From: Acholeplasmatales bacterium
GTDB taxonomy: Bacteria > Bacillota_I > Bacilli_A > Acholeplasmatales > Anaeroplasmataceae
Length of the DNA: 12,309 nt
Assembly: GCA_016288675.1 (NCBI GenBank)
Contig: JAEELC010000183.1
Span: forward strand, 1-12,309
Direction of reading: 5' to 3'
The notes below the pieces were generated by a model. The model had not been told where the DNA came from. It was given only the letters and a program-made list of their open reading frames with translations, and did no database searches. The translations under genes were made by a program, and so were the position numbers. This document shows positions 1-7,305 of the stretch, piece after piece. Within the stretch, counting starts at the first letter, position 1, and the number at the start of each line of letters is the position of its first letter.

Positions 1-3000
1 CCTATCACTCCATCTGCACCAATGGCTGAATATGTAGATGAATGGACTTCAAAGGGCATGGAGAATATTTTTGGTGTGCCTGTCAAAGTTGTAGAAATGG
101 AATCTGAAGGTGGTGCTGCTGGTACAGTACACGGTTCACTTGAAGCTGGTGCACTTACTACTACATTTACTGCTTCTCAAGGTTTATTATTAAAGATTCC
201 AAACATGTATAAGATTGCTGGTGAATGTCTACCTGGTGTTATGCACGTAGCTGCTCGTTCACTTGCAGCTCAATCACTTTCAATTTTCGGTGATCATCAA
301 GACGTTATGGCAGCTCGTCAAACTGGTTGGGCAATGTTATGCTCTAACTCTGTTCAAGAAATTATGGATTTAGGTGGTGTTGCACACTTATCTGCAATTG
401 AAACATCTATTCCATTCTTACATTTCTTTGATGGTTTTAGAACAAGTCATGAAGTAAATACTGTTGAACCTATTGATTATGAAGTATATAAGAAGCTTGT
501 TAATTATAAGAAGATTCAAGAATTTAGAGACAATGCTTTAAACTTCAATCATCCAAAGATTCGTGGTACTGCTCAAAACGATGACGTTTATTTCCAAACT
601 CGTCAATTACAAGCACAAAAGTATGCTGAAGTTCCTGATGTAGTTGCAGACTACATGAAGAAGGTTTCTAAGGTAACTGGTAGAAATTATGCTCCATTTG
701 TATATTATGGTGCTCCTGATGCTACAGATGTAATTGTAGCTATGGGTTCAGTATGTCAAGCAGCTAGAGAAGTTGTTGATGTATTAACAAAGAAGGGTAA
801 AAAGGTTGGTTTAGTGGAGGTCCATTTATATCGTCCTTTCTCATCTAAATACTGGTTTAAGGTTGTTCCTTCTACAGTAAAAAATATTTCTGTATTAGAT
901 AGAACTCTTGAACAAGGTGCAGCAGGTGAACCATTATATCTTGATGTTTGCTCATTATATATTGGTAAAGCTGATGCTCCAAAAATTGTTGGTGGTATCT
1001 ACGGTTTATCTTCAAAAGATACAACTCCAGATATGATTAACGCTGTTTATGAAAATTTAGCTAAGACTAAATCAAAGAACAGCTTCACTTTAGGTATCAA
1101 CGATGATATCCAAAATTCTAACTTAGTAGTTAAGAAGCACATTGATACTGCTGATAAGACAACTACAGAATTATTATTCTTTGGTTTAGGTTCAGATGGT
1201 ACAGTAGGTGCTTGTAAGAATATTTCTAAGATTATCGGTGATTATACAGACTTCTATTCACAAAGCTATGCAGCTTATGACTCAAAGAAGTCAGGTGGTT
1301 CAACAAGATTACATTTACGTTTCTCAAAGAACCCAATCCGTTCTACATATTTAGTTAACCAACCACACTTCGTTTCATGCTCTCTAGATGCATATCTAAA
1401 TAAGTTCGAAATGATTAAGGGACTTCGTGATGGTGGTACTTTCTTACTTAATACTGTAACTCCAGCTGAAAAGATTGAAGAATTATTACCAAATTCATAT
1501 AAGATTCAATTAGCTAAGAAGCATGCAAAGTTCTATATTATTGATGGTACTCATGCTGCTCTTGAATGTGGTTTCCGTCCAGGTCTTGGTGTTAACACAA
1601 TTATGCAATCTGCATTCTTTAAGTTAAATGAACAAATCATGAGCTTTGAAGAAGCTAAGAAGCATATGAAGGAATTTGCAATTAAGACTTACTCAAAGAA
1701 GGGTCAAGAACTTGTTGATATGAACGTTAAGGCCGTTGATATGGGTGAATCTAGAATTGTCGAAATTAAAGTTAAACCAGAATGGGCTAATTTAACTCCT
1801 GAAACTGTTAAGGTTGATTTATCTAGACCAGCATTTGTCAGAAACATTGCTGATCCAATTGCCGCATTAAAGGGTGATGAACTTCCATTATCAGTATTTA
1901 AGGATAGAGCTGATTGCTCAATGCCATCTGGTACAGCTGCACTTGAAAAGCGTGGTGTTGCTTCTCAAACTCCAATTTGGACTGCAGACAACTGTATTCA
2001 ATGTAACCAATGTGCATTCGTATGTCCACATGCTGCTATCAGACCATTCTTAGTTAATGAAGAAGAAGCTGCTAAGGCTCCTAAGAATACACAAATGTTA
2101 CCAGCTACAGGTGTTGCTGATCATAAGTTTGTAATTTCTATCTCTACACTTGATTGTACAGGTTGTGGTGTATGTACTACAGTTTGTCCAGGTAAGCCAA
2201 AGAAGGGTGAAGATGGAAAGCCAATGAAGGATGAAAACGGTAAGTTAATTTCTGAAAAGGCATTAAAGATGATTCCAATCGCTGATGCTAAGGCTTCAGG
2301 TCAAGTTGAAGAAGCAAAATATTTCTATAACAATGTTTCATATAAGAGCAATTTAGTTCCACAAACAACTGCAAAGAATGTTCAATTTGCTCAACCATTA
2401 TTTGAATTCTCAGGTGCTTGTGCTGGTTGTGGTGAAACTCCATATGTTAAAGCAGTTTCACAATTATTCGGTGAACATATGATTGTTGCTAATGCTACTG
2501 GTTGTACATCAATTTATTCAGGTTCATATCCATCATCTCCATACACAGTAAATGCTGAAGGTCGTGGTCCAGCTTGGGCTAACTCATTATTTGAAGATAA
2601 TGCAGAATTCGGTCTAGGTATGAGAGTTGCTTATGAAACAATGAGAGATAGAATTCAAAATATCTTTGCTGCTCATAAGGATGAATTAACAGCTGAAGAA
2701 ACTGAATTAGCTAAGTCATGGGTAGAAAACCGTGCTGAATTCGAAAAGACAAAAGAATTAGCTCCAAAGATGGAAGCTGTATTTGGTGCAGATGAAAGAC
2801 CATTTGCTAAAGAAATCATGTCATTAAAGCAATACTTTGTTAAGGCTAGCCAATGGATTATTGGTGGTGACGGTTGGGCTTATGACATCGGTTATGGTGG
2901 TCTTGACCATGTTCTAGCATCTGGTGAAGATGTAAATGTTCTTGTTGTAGATACAGAAGTATATTCAAATACTGGTGGTCAAGCATCTAAGTCAAGCCGC

Positions 3001-3498
3001 TTCGGTGCTGTTGCTAAGTTCGCTGCTGCTGGTAAGAGAACAAGCAAGAAGGACATGGCATCAATTTTCATGAGCTATGGTAACATTTATGTTGCTACTG
3101 TATCTCATGGTGCTAACCAAAACCAAGTTATTAAAGCTTTAAAAGAAGCTGAAGCTTACCATGGACCATCAATTGTTATTTGCTACTCACCATGTATTGC
3201 ACATAACATTAAGGGTGGTTTAAATAGAAGCCAATTAGAAGCTAAGTTAGCTACAGAATGTGGTTATTTCCCAACATTCCGTTATAATCCAACTCTAGCT
3301 GAAGAAGGTAAGAACCCATTCACACTAGATTCAAAGGCTCCAAATTGGGACTTATATCAAGACTTCTTAAAGAGTGAAGGTCGTTATAATCAATTATTAA
3401 AGATTAATCCAGACAAAGCTCAAGAAATTCTTGAAAGAAATATGAAGGATGCTCAAAAGAGATATGCTTCATATGTTAAACGTGCTGAACAACAATAA
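1..3498 (+). CDS. nifJ: Pyruvate:ferredoxin (flavodoxin) oxidoreductase, 5'-partial
   Basis: Single-chain PFOR, which oxidatively decarboxylates pyruvate with CoA to acetyl-CoA, CO2 and reduced ferredoxin in the cytoplasm. The frame is open from base 1 and begins PITPSAPMAEYVDEW, the conserved N-terminal active-site segment (substrate-site Thr at 7-9). The ATG at 22 is therefore an internal Met, and roughly 25-30 residues lie outside the window; 1165 are visible. Domains in order: pyrimidine-binding domain with GGAAGTVHG and GDHQDVMAARQTG; the transketolase-C-like and gamma domains (SKKSGGSTRLHLRF); a two-cluster ferredoxin domain (CIQCNQCAFVCP at 1993-2028, CTGCGVCTTVCP at 2155-2190); and the TPP domain with GACAGCGETPY, TGCTS, GGDGWAYD (from 2863) and DTEVYSNTGGQ. 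The ligands of the third, proximal cluster are Cys codons at 2419, 2428, 2503 and 3193. Odd feature: a 20-codon Lys/Asp/Gly-rich insert at 2197-2256 just after the second cluster. Codon use is strongly biased, suggesting high expression. No promoter is visible. Family assignment is certain. Confidence 0.98.
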   Translation, partial: PITPSAPMAEYVDEWTSKGMENIFGVPVKVVEMESEGGAAGTVHGSLEAGALTTTFTASQGLLLKIPNMYKIAGECLPGVMHVAARSLAAQSLSIFGDHQDVMAARQTGWAMLCSNSVQEIMDLGGVAHLSAIETSIPFLHFFDGFRTSHEVNTVEPIDYEVYKKLVNYKKIQEFRDNALNFNHPKIRGTAQNDDVYFQTRQLQAQKYAEVPDVVADYMKKVSKVTGRNYAPFVYYGAPDATDVIVAMGSVCQAAREVVDVLTKKGKKVGLVEVHLYRPFSSKYWFKVVPSTVKNISVLDRTLEQGAAGEPLYLDVCSLYIGKADAPKIVGGIYGLSSKDTTPDMINAVYENLAKTKSKNSFTLGINDDIQNSNLVVKKHIDTADKTTTELLFFGLGSDGTVGACKNISKIIGDYTDFYSQSYAAYDSKKSGGSTRLHLRFSKNPIRSTYLVNQPHFVSCSLDAYLNKFEMIKGLRDGGTFLLNTVTPAEKIEELLPNSYKIQLAKKHAKFYIIDGTHAALECGFRPGLGVNTIMQSAFFKLNEQIMSFEEAKKHMKEFAIKTYSKKGQELVDMNVKAVDMGESRIVEIKVKPEWANLTPETVKVDLSRPAFVRNIADPIAALKGDELPLSVFKDRADCSMPSGTAALEKRGVASQTPIWTADNCIQCNQCAFVCPHAAIRPFLVNEEEAAKAPKNTQMLPATGVADHKFVISISTLDCTGCGVCTTVCPGKPKKGEDGKPMKDENGKLISEKALKMIPIADAKASGQVEEAKYFYNNVSYKSNLVPQTTAKNVQFAQPLFEFSGACAGCGETPYVKAVSQLFGEHMIVANATGCTSIYSGSYPSSPYTVNAEGRGPAWANSLFEDNAEFGLGMRVAYETMRDRIQNIFAAHKDELTAEETELAKSWVENRAEFEKTKELAPKMEAVFGADERPFAKEIMSLKQYFVKASQWIIGGDGWAYDIGYGGLDHVLASGEDVNVLVVDTEVYSNTGGQASKSSRFGAVAKFAAAGKRTSKKDMASIFMSYGNIYVATVSHGANQNQVIKALKEAEAYHGPSIVICYSPCIAHNIKGGLNRSQLEAKLATECGYFPTFRYNPTLAEEGKNPFTLDSKAPNWDLYQDFLKSEGRYNQLLKINPDKAQEILERNMKDAQKRYASYVKRAEQQ

Positions 3499-3509
3499 TA
3501 TATAATATT

Positions 3510-3539
3510 GGTGTCTCTATTTTAGAGGCACCTTTTTTT
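3510..3539 (+). terminator. Rho-independent terminator after nifJ
   Basis: GGTGTCTCTA at 3510-3519 pairs with TAGAGGCACC at 3523-3532 (10 bp, one G:U pair, 3-nt loop). Seven T follow at 3533-3539. It begins 12 nt after the PFOR stop codon and separates PFOR from ldh. Confidence 0.93.
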
Positions 3540-3579
3540 ATGTTTTTTAGCACACTTTTTAAAATTTTGTATTATTAAA

Positions 3580-3597
3580 GTGTTAAAAAATTAAAAG
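3580..3597 (+). promoter_or_regulatory. Candidate Rex-like operator in the ldh promoter
   Basis: The sequence reads GTGTTAA-AAAA-TTAAAAG. The low-GC Rex consensus, from general knowledge, is TTGTTAA-N4-TTAACAA; 11 of 14 half-site positions agree (left 6/7, right 5/7). It overlaps the -35 and the spacer, where a repressor would block RNA polymerase. Rex senses NADH/NAD+ and commonly controls fermentative ldh genes, which makes the position plausible. AT-rich DNA gives such matches by chance, so this is only a candidate. Confidence 0.35.
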
Positions 3598-3608
3598 TGT
3601 GATATTAT
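3581..3608 (+). promoter_or_regulatory. Probable sigma-A promoter of ldh-nfo (extended -10)
   Basis: An extended -10 element, TG-A-TATTAT, lies at 3600-3608, with a poor -35 (TGTTAA, 3581-3586) 16 bp upstream. It sits about 28 nt before the ldh start and downstream of the nifJ terminator. The weak -35 suggests dependence on the TG extension or on an activator; a Rex-like dyad overlaps this interval. Confidence 0.55.
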
Positions 3609-3635
3609 ATAAATATTAAATAAGAGGTAAAAATT

Positions 3636-4589
3636 ATGGCTAATTTAAACAATCGTAAAATTGCAATTGTGGGTTGCGGATTCGTTGGTTCATCTAGCGC
3701 GTTTGCGATTATGGAGTCGGGTTTATTTTCGGAGATGGTTTTAATAGATTTAGATAAGTCACGTGCAGAAGGAGAAGCTCTTGATATTGCACATGGACTT
3801 CCTTTTGCTCGCCCTATGAAGATATATGCAGGAGATTATAAGGATTTATCAGATGCATATGTAATTGTTGTAACTGCAGGTGCTGCTCAAAAGCCAGGCG
3901 AGACAAGACTTGATTTAGTTAATAAGAATGTTTCTATTTTTAAGTCAATTATTCCTGAAATTGCTAAGTACAATAAGGATGCAATCATGCTTATTGTATC
4001 AAATCCAGTAGATATTTTAACTTATGCAGCAGTTAAATTATCAGGATATCCTGAATCAAGAGTATTTGGTTCTGGTACTGTTTTAGATAGTGCACGTTTC
4101 AGATATTTACTTGGAGAGCATTTACGTGTTGACCCAAGAAGTGTGCACGCTTATATCGTTGGTGAACATGGTGATTCTGAAATTGCAGCTTGGTCAAGCG
4201 CATCAATTGCTGGTATGCCTATTCATAAATTCTGTGAACTTCGTGGCTTTTATGAGCATAGAGCTATTTCAGCACGTATTGCTGATAATGTTAGAAATAG
4301 TGCATATGAAATTATAGAAAAGAAAAAAGCTACTTATTATGGAATTGCAATGAGCGTTAGAAGAATTTGTGAAGCTATTGTTCGTGATGAAAAATCAGTT
4401 TTAGCAGTTTCGTCAGTTCAACATGGTGCTAATGGAATTAATGATGTTGCATTATCTATGCCAGCAATTGTTGGTAAAGATGGTGTAGAAACACAAATCC
4501 CAATCAATTTAGATGAAGAAGAAAAAGAAAACTTAATTGCTTCTGAAACACAATTAAAGGCTGTCTTAAAGAAGGTTGGACTATGTTAA
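3636..4589 (+). CDS. ldh: L-lactate dehydrogenase
   Basis: NAD-dependent cytoplasmic L-LDH: pyruvate + NADH to L-lactate + NAD+, 317 residues, full family length. The Rossmann loop is GCGFVG (13-18), with Asp38 ending the second strand for NAD specificity. The active-site loop GAAQKPGETR has Gln85, where malate dehydrogenases have Arg, plus catalytic Arg91. Asp151 and Arg154 (TVLDSARFR) and His178 (GEHGDS) complete the catalytic set. Arg156 and His171 match the two residues that bind fructose 1,6-bisphosphate in Bacillus LDH, so allosteric activation by FBP is likely (inference). The ATG has an AAGAGGT site at 3622-3628, 7 nt upstream. The end overlaps nfo by 7 nt. The start region (codons 19-33) uses GCG, TCG and GAG, rare in the rest of the gene. 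It shares the pyruvate substrate with the upstream PFOR. Confidence 0.97.
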   Translation: MANLNNRKIAIVGCGFVGSSSAFAIMESGLFSEMVLIDLDKSRAEGEALDIAHGLPFARPMKIYAGDYKDLSDAYVIVVTAGAAQKPGETRLDLVNKNVSIFKSIIPEIAKYNKDAIMLIVSNPVDILTYAAVKLSGYPESRVFGSGTVLDSARFRYLLGEHLRVDPRSVHAYIVGEHGDSEIAAWSSASIAGMPIHKFCELRGFYEHRAISARIADNVRNSAYEIIEKKKATYYGIAMSVRRICEAIVRDEKSVLAVSSVQHGANGINDVALSMPAIVGKDGVETQIPINLDEEEKENLIASETQLKAVLKKVGLC

Positions 4590-5410
4590 TTGTTGGTCCA
4601 CATCTTTCAACATCAAAGGGCTTTTTAGCTGCAGCTAAAGAAGCAGTAGCTATTGAAGCTAACACTTTCCAATTCTTTTCTAGAAATCCTCGTGGAGGAG
4701 CTAGCAAGGATATTGATATAGATGACTTTAATGCTTATTTAACATATTCTAAAGAACACAATATAATTACTCCATTATGCCATGCCCCTTACACATTAAA
4801 TCCTTGTTCTAATAAAGAAGAAACAAGAGAATTTGCAGTACAATGCTTTGAAGAAGATTTAGAAAAATTAAGTATATTTAATGGTATTTGCTATAATTTT
4901 CATCCGGGTAGTCATGTAGGACAAGGAGAAGAAATAGGTATTACAAAAACTATTGAAGTTTTAAATAAAGTAATGAAGGAAGAAATGTCTGTTACAGTAT
5001 TATTAGAGACAATGTCTGGTAAGGGTACTGAAATTGGCAAAACATTTGAAGAATTAAAAAGAATTATTGATGGTGTTAAATATAATAAAAATCTTGGTGT
5101 TTGTTTAGATACATGCCATGTATTTTGTGCAGGATATGATATTAAAAATCATTTAGATGATGTTTTAGATGAATTTGATAAAGTAATTGGATTAGATAAA
5201 TTAAAAGCGATCCACTTAAATGATACATTCAATGATTTTAATACGCATAAGGATCATCATCAAAAACTTGGAGAAGGATTCATAGGAAAAGAAGCCTTCA
5301 TTAATATTATTAATAACCCACGTTTAAAAAATATTCCTATGTATTTAGAAACACCTAATGAAGACGCGGGATGGAAAGAAGAAATAGCCTTCCTTAAAGC
5401 TAATATATAA
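4583..5410 (+). CDS. nfo: Endonuclease IV (AP endonuclease, deoxyribonuclease IV)
   Basis: Zinc-dependent AP endonuclease of base-excision repair. It cuts 5' of abasic sites and clears blocked 3' ends left by oxidative damage. 275 residues is normal length for this TIM-barrel family. All nine expected Zn ligands are visible: His67 (CHAPY), His107 (NFHPGSH), Glu142 (LLETM), Asp176 and His179 (CLDTCH), His211 (IHLND), Asp224 and His226 (KDHHQ) and Glu256 (YLETP). The family signatures LETMSGKGTEIG and LGEGFIG are present. The KDRH motif of many homologues reads KDHH here, which keeps both ligands. The start ATG lies inside the last codons of ldh; the SD-like GAAGG at 4571-4575 is 7 nt upstream, within ldh. 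The gene is therefore probably co-transcribed and translationally coupled with ldh, since no separate promoter is evident. Confidence 0.97.
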   Translation: MLIVGPHLSTSKGFLAAAKEAVAIEANTFQFFSRNPRGGASKDIDIDDFNAYLTYSKEHNIITPLCHAPYTLNPCSNKEETREFAVQCFEEDLEKLSIFNGICYNFHPGSHVGQGEEIGITKTIEVLNKVMKEEMSVTVLLETMSGKGTEIGKTFEELKRIIDGVKYNKNLGVCLDTCHVFCAGYDIKNHLDDVLDEFDKVIGLDKLKAIHLNDTFNDFNTHKDHHQKLGEGFIGKEAFINIINNPRLKNIPMYLETPNEDAGWKEEIAFLKANI

Positions 5411-5439
5411 TATTATCAATATTACTTTAAAGAATAAAA

Positions 5440-5482
5440 GGATATATTTGTAGTCATACAAATATATCTTTTTTTTTTTTTT
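5440..5482 (+). terminator. Rho-independent terminator after ldh-nfo
   Basis: GATATATTTGTA at 5441-5452 pairs perfectly with TACAAATATATC at 5457-5468 (12 bp; G5440:T5469 can extend it), loop GTCA. It is followed by an uninterrupted run of 14 T (5469-5482). The stem is AT-rich, but the U-tract is unusually long. It begins 29 nt after the nfo stop. Confidence 0.92.
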
Positions 5483-5514
5483 GAGTAAAATTTACCCATA
5501 TTCTTATAGAATAA

Positions 5515-5523
5515 TGTTATAAT
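5515..5523 (+). promoter_or_regulatory. Extended -10 promoter of the ABC exporter operon
   Basis: TGT-TATAAT gives a perfect -10 (5518-5523) with a TGn extension at 5515-5517, 24 nt upstream of the ATG. No good -35 exists at 16-18 bp. A small dyad, ATTCT-TAT-AGAAT (5500-5512), lies just upstream and could be an operator, but is too short to assert. Confidence 0.6.
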
Positions 5524-5547
5524 TTCTATATTAAAAAAGGTGATTTT

Positions 5548-7305
5548 ATGTTTGGTTTCATAAGAAAAATGTGGTGGTTTATATCTAAAAATAAGCGATA
5601 TTATATTGCTATTTTTTTGATTGGCGTTATTTTAGCCTTAACTTTATTAATTCCTGCTGATATTATTGGAGATTTCACTGATAAGGTTTCTAAGAAAACT
5701 TTAACACGTGATTATTTGATTAATCACATTGTTGTAAAAGCTATACTTTCAGCAATACTCATTTATTTAGTTACTACTACGCGTAGATTTATACAGGTTA
5801 GATTAAGAGTTAAGTTATTTTATGCACTTCAAGTACGCTATATGGAAAATATACTTTCTCAAGATGCTGTATTTTTTGAAAAATATCAATCTGGTGATTT
5901 ACTTGCTCGTGCATTAGGTGATGTTAAAAATGTTAATTTCTCTGCAGGTAATAGACTTTTAAATATGATATATGAATTAACAGTTATTATTGCTTATGTT
6001 ATATCAATGGCAATAATAAATCCATTGCTAACATTATATTCAGTATTACCATTATCTCTTATATTTGTAGTAAATTTTGTGCTTAAATTAAAGGTTAAAA
6101 AGAATTGGAAAGAAGTACGTGAGGCTTCTAGCGCAATGTCTAATGTAATACTTGAAAGTATTACTAATGTTCGTACTATTCGTGCTTTCTCTAAGGAAAA
6201 AGAAAACTATAGGAAGAATATGGAATATTCTAAGAAGACATACGAAATTGAAAAGAAAAATTTATTTGTTAATGTGTCATTTCAACCAATATTCCAATCA
6301 ATTATTGCTATAAGTGTACTTATTGCTTATTTTTATGCAGTTCATAAGATTCCTGGAAATGAAGAATTTACAATTGCTAAGTTCGTTAAATTTATGATTT
6401 ATTTAAATTCTTTAGCATCTCCATTTAGAAATATAGGTAATATGCTATCTAATTTTTATCAATCTATTATTTCTTTAGATAGATTAAATGAAATATATGA
6501 TGCTAAGAGCGTAATTGTTGACAAACCAAATGCGATTGAACTTGATCATATTGATACAATCGAATTTAATAATATTTCATTTAAATATCCAGATAATGAT
6601 GAATATGTTATTAAAGGAATTAATCTTAAATTAAATAAAGGTCAAACACTCGGTATTGTTGGTAAAACAGGTGCAGGTAAATCTACTTTAATTCGTCAAT
6701 TAATGAGACAATTTCCAATTGATTCTGGAGAATTATTAATTAATGGTATTAGTATTAATGATTATACTAAGGAAAGTGTAAGAAGAAATATTGCATATTG
6801 TCCACAGGAACACATCTTATTTACAAGATCTGTTATTAGAAATGTTGAACTAGGTACAACAATTGATTATGAGCTTAATGATGTTTATGATTCAATTAAA
6901 GCTGCTGATTTTGAAAAAGATATTGAAGCTTTACCAGAAGGACTTGATACTATTGTTGGTGAATATGGTGTTACATTATCAGGCGGACAAAAGCAGCGTC
7001 TTTCAATTGCGCGTGCATTTATGAAAAATGCTCCATTATTAATCCTTGATGATTCTTTATCTGCCGTAGATGGTAAAACTGAATCTAATATTATAAATAA
7101 TATTGATCAAACTCGTAAGAATAAAACTAATATCATAATTGCACATAGATTAAGTGCTGTAATGAATGCTGATCACATTATTGTTCTTGATAATGGAGCA
7201 ATTAGTGAGGAAGGTACTCACGAAGAGCTAATGAATAAGCATGGATGGTATTCTGAGTTGTTTAAGCATCAATTAATGACAAAGGAGGAAGAAAGCCATG
7301 AGTAA
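5548..7305 (+). CDS. ABC exporter half-transporter, subunit with degenerate ATP site (BmrC/LmrC-like)
   Basis: Type IV (ABCB-like) exporter half, 585 residues: an N-terminal membrane domain of about six helices (clear segments near 20-38, 58-78, 140-185, 250-300), then a nucleotide-binding domain. The NBD has Walker A GKTGAGKST (372-380), Q-loop CPQEH, signature LSGGQ (477-481), Walker B LLILDD (497-502) and switch His533. The position of the catalytic Glu is Asp502. This substitution marks the non-catalytic ATP site in heterodimeric exporters such as BmrCD, LmrCD and TM287/288, so the protein should pair with the next gene product. The ATG has AAGGTGA at 5537-5543. It overlaps the partner gene by 8 nt. 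Substrate unknown: drugs, peptides or lipids are all possible; no dedicated peptide, protease domain or regulator is adjacent. Confidence 0.93.
   Translation: MFGFIRKMWWFISKNKRYYIAIFLIGVILALTLLIPADIIGDFTDKVSKKTLTRDYLINHIVVKAILSAILIYLVTTTRRFIQVRLRVKLFYALQVRYMENILSQDAVFFEKYQSGDLLARALGDVKNVNFSAGNRLLNMIYELTVIIAYVISMAIINPLLTLYSVLPLSLIFVVNFVLKLKVKKNWKEVREASSAMSNVILESITNVRTIRAFSKEKENYRKNMEYSKKTYEIEKKNLFVNVSFQPIFQSIIAISVLIAYFYAVHKIPGNEEFTIAKFVKFMIYLNSLASPFRNIGNMLSNFYQSIISLDRLNEIYDAKSVIVDKPNAIELDHIDTIEFNNISFKYPDNDEYVIKGINLKLNKGQTLGIVGKTGAGKSTLIRQLMRQFPIDSGELLINGISINDYTKESVRRNIAYCPQEHILFTRSVIRNVELGTTIDYELNDVYDSIKAADFEKDIEALPEGLDTIVGEYGVTLSGGQKQRLSIARAFMKNAPLLILDDSLSAVDGKTESNIINNIDQTRKNKTNIIIAHRLSAVMNADHIIVLDNGAISEEGTHEELMNKHGWYSELFKHQLMTKEEESHE

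Noticed and set aside
22..24. ATG as the start of the PFOR gene
   Set aside because: The frame is open to base 1 and the upstream codons encode the conserved PITPSAP active-site segment, so this Met is internal and the gene is cut by the window edge.
4090..4317. 75-codon + strand frame inside ldh
   Set aside because: It lies in another frame of a certain ldh, has no ribosome site of note and no recognisable protein features.
4504..4707. 67-codon minus-strand frame across the ldh-nfo junction
   Set aside because: Antisense shadow of two well-supported genes; no SD or promoter seen.
5500..5512. ATTCT-TAT-AGAAT dyad upstream of the ABC promoter
   Set aside because: Five-base arms in very AT-rich DNA are expected by chance, and no regulator gene is adjacent; noted only under the promoter.
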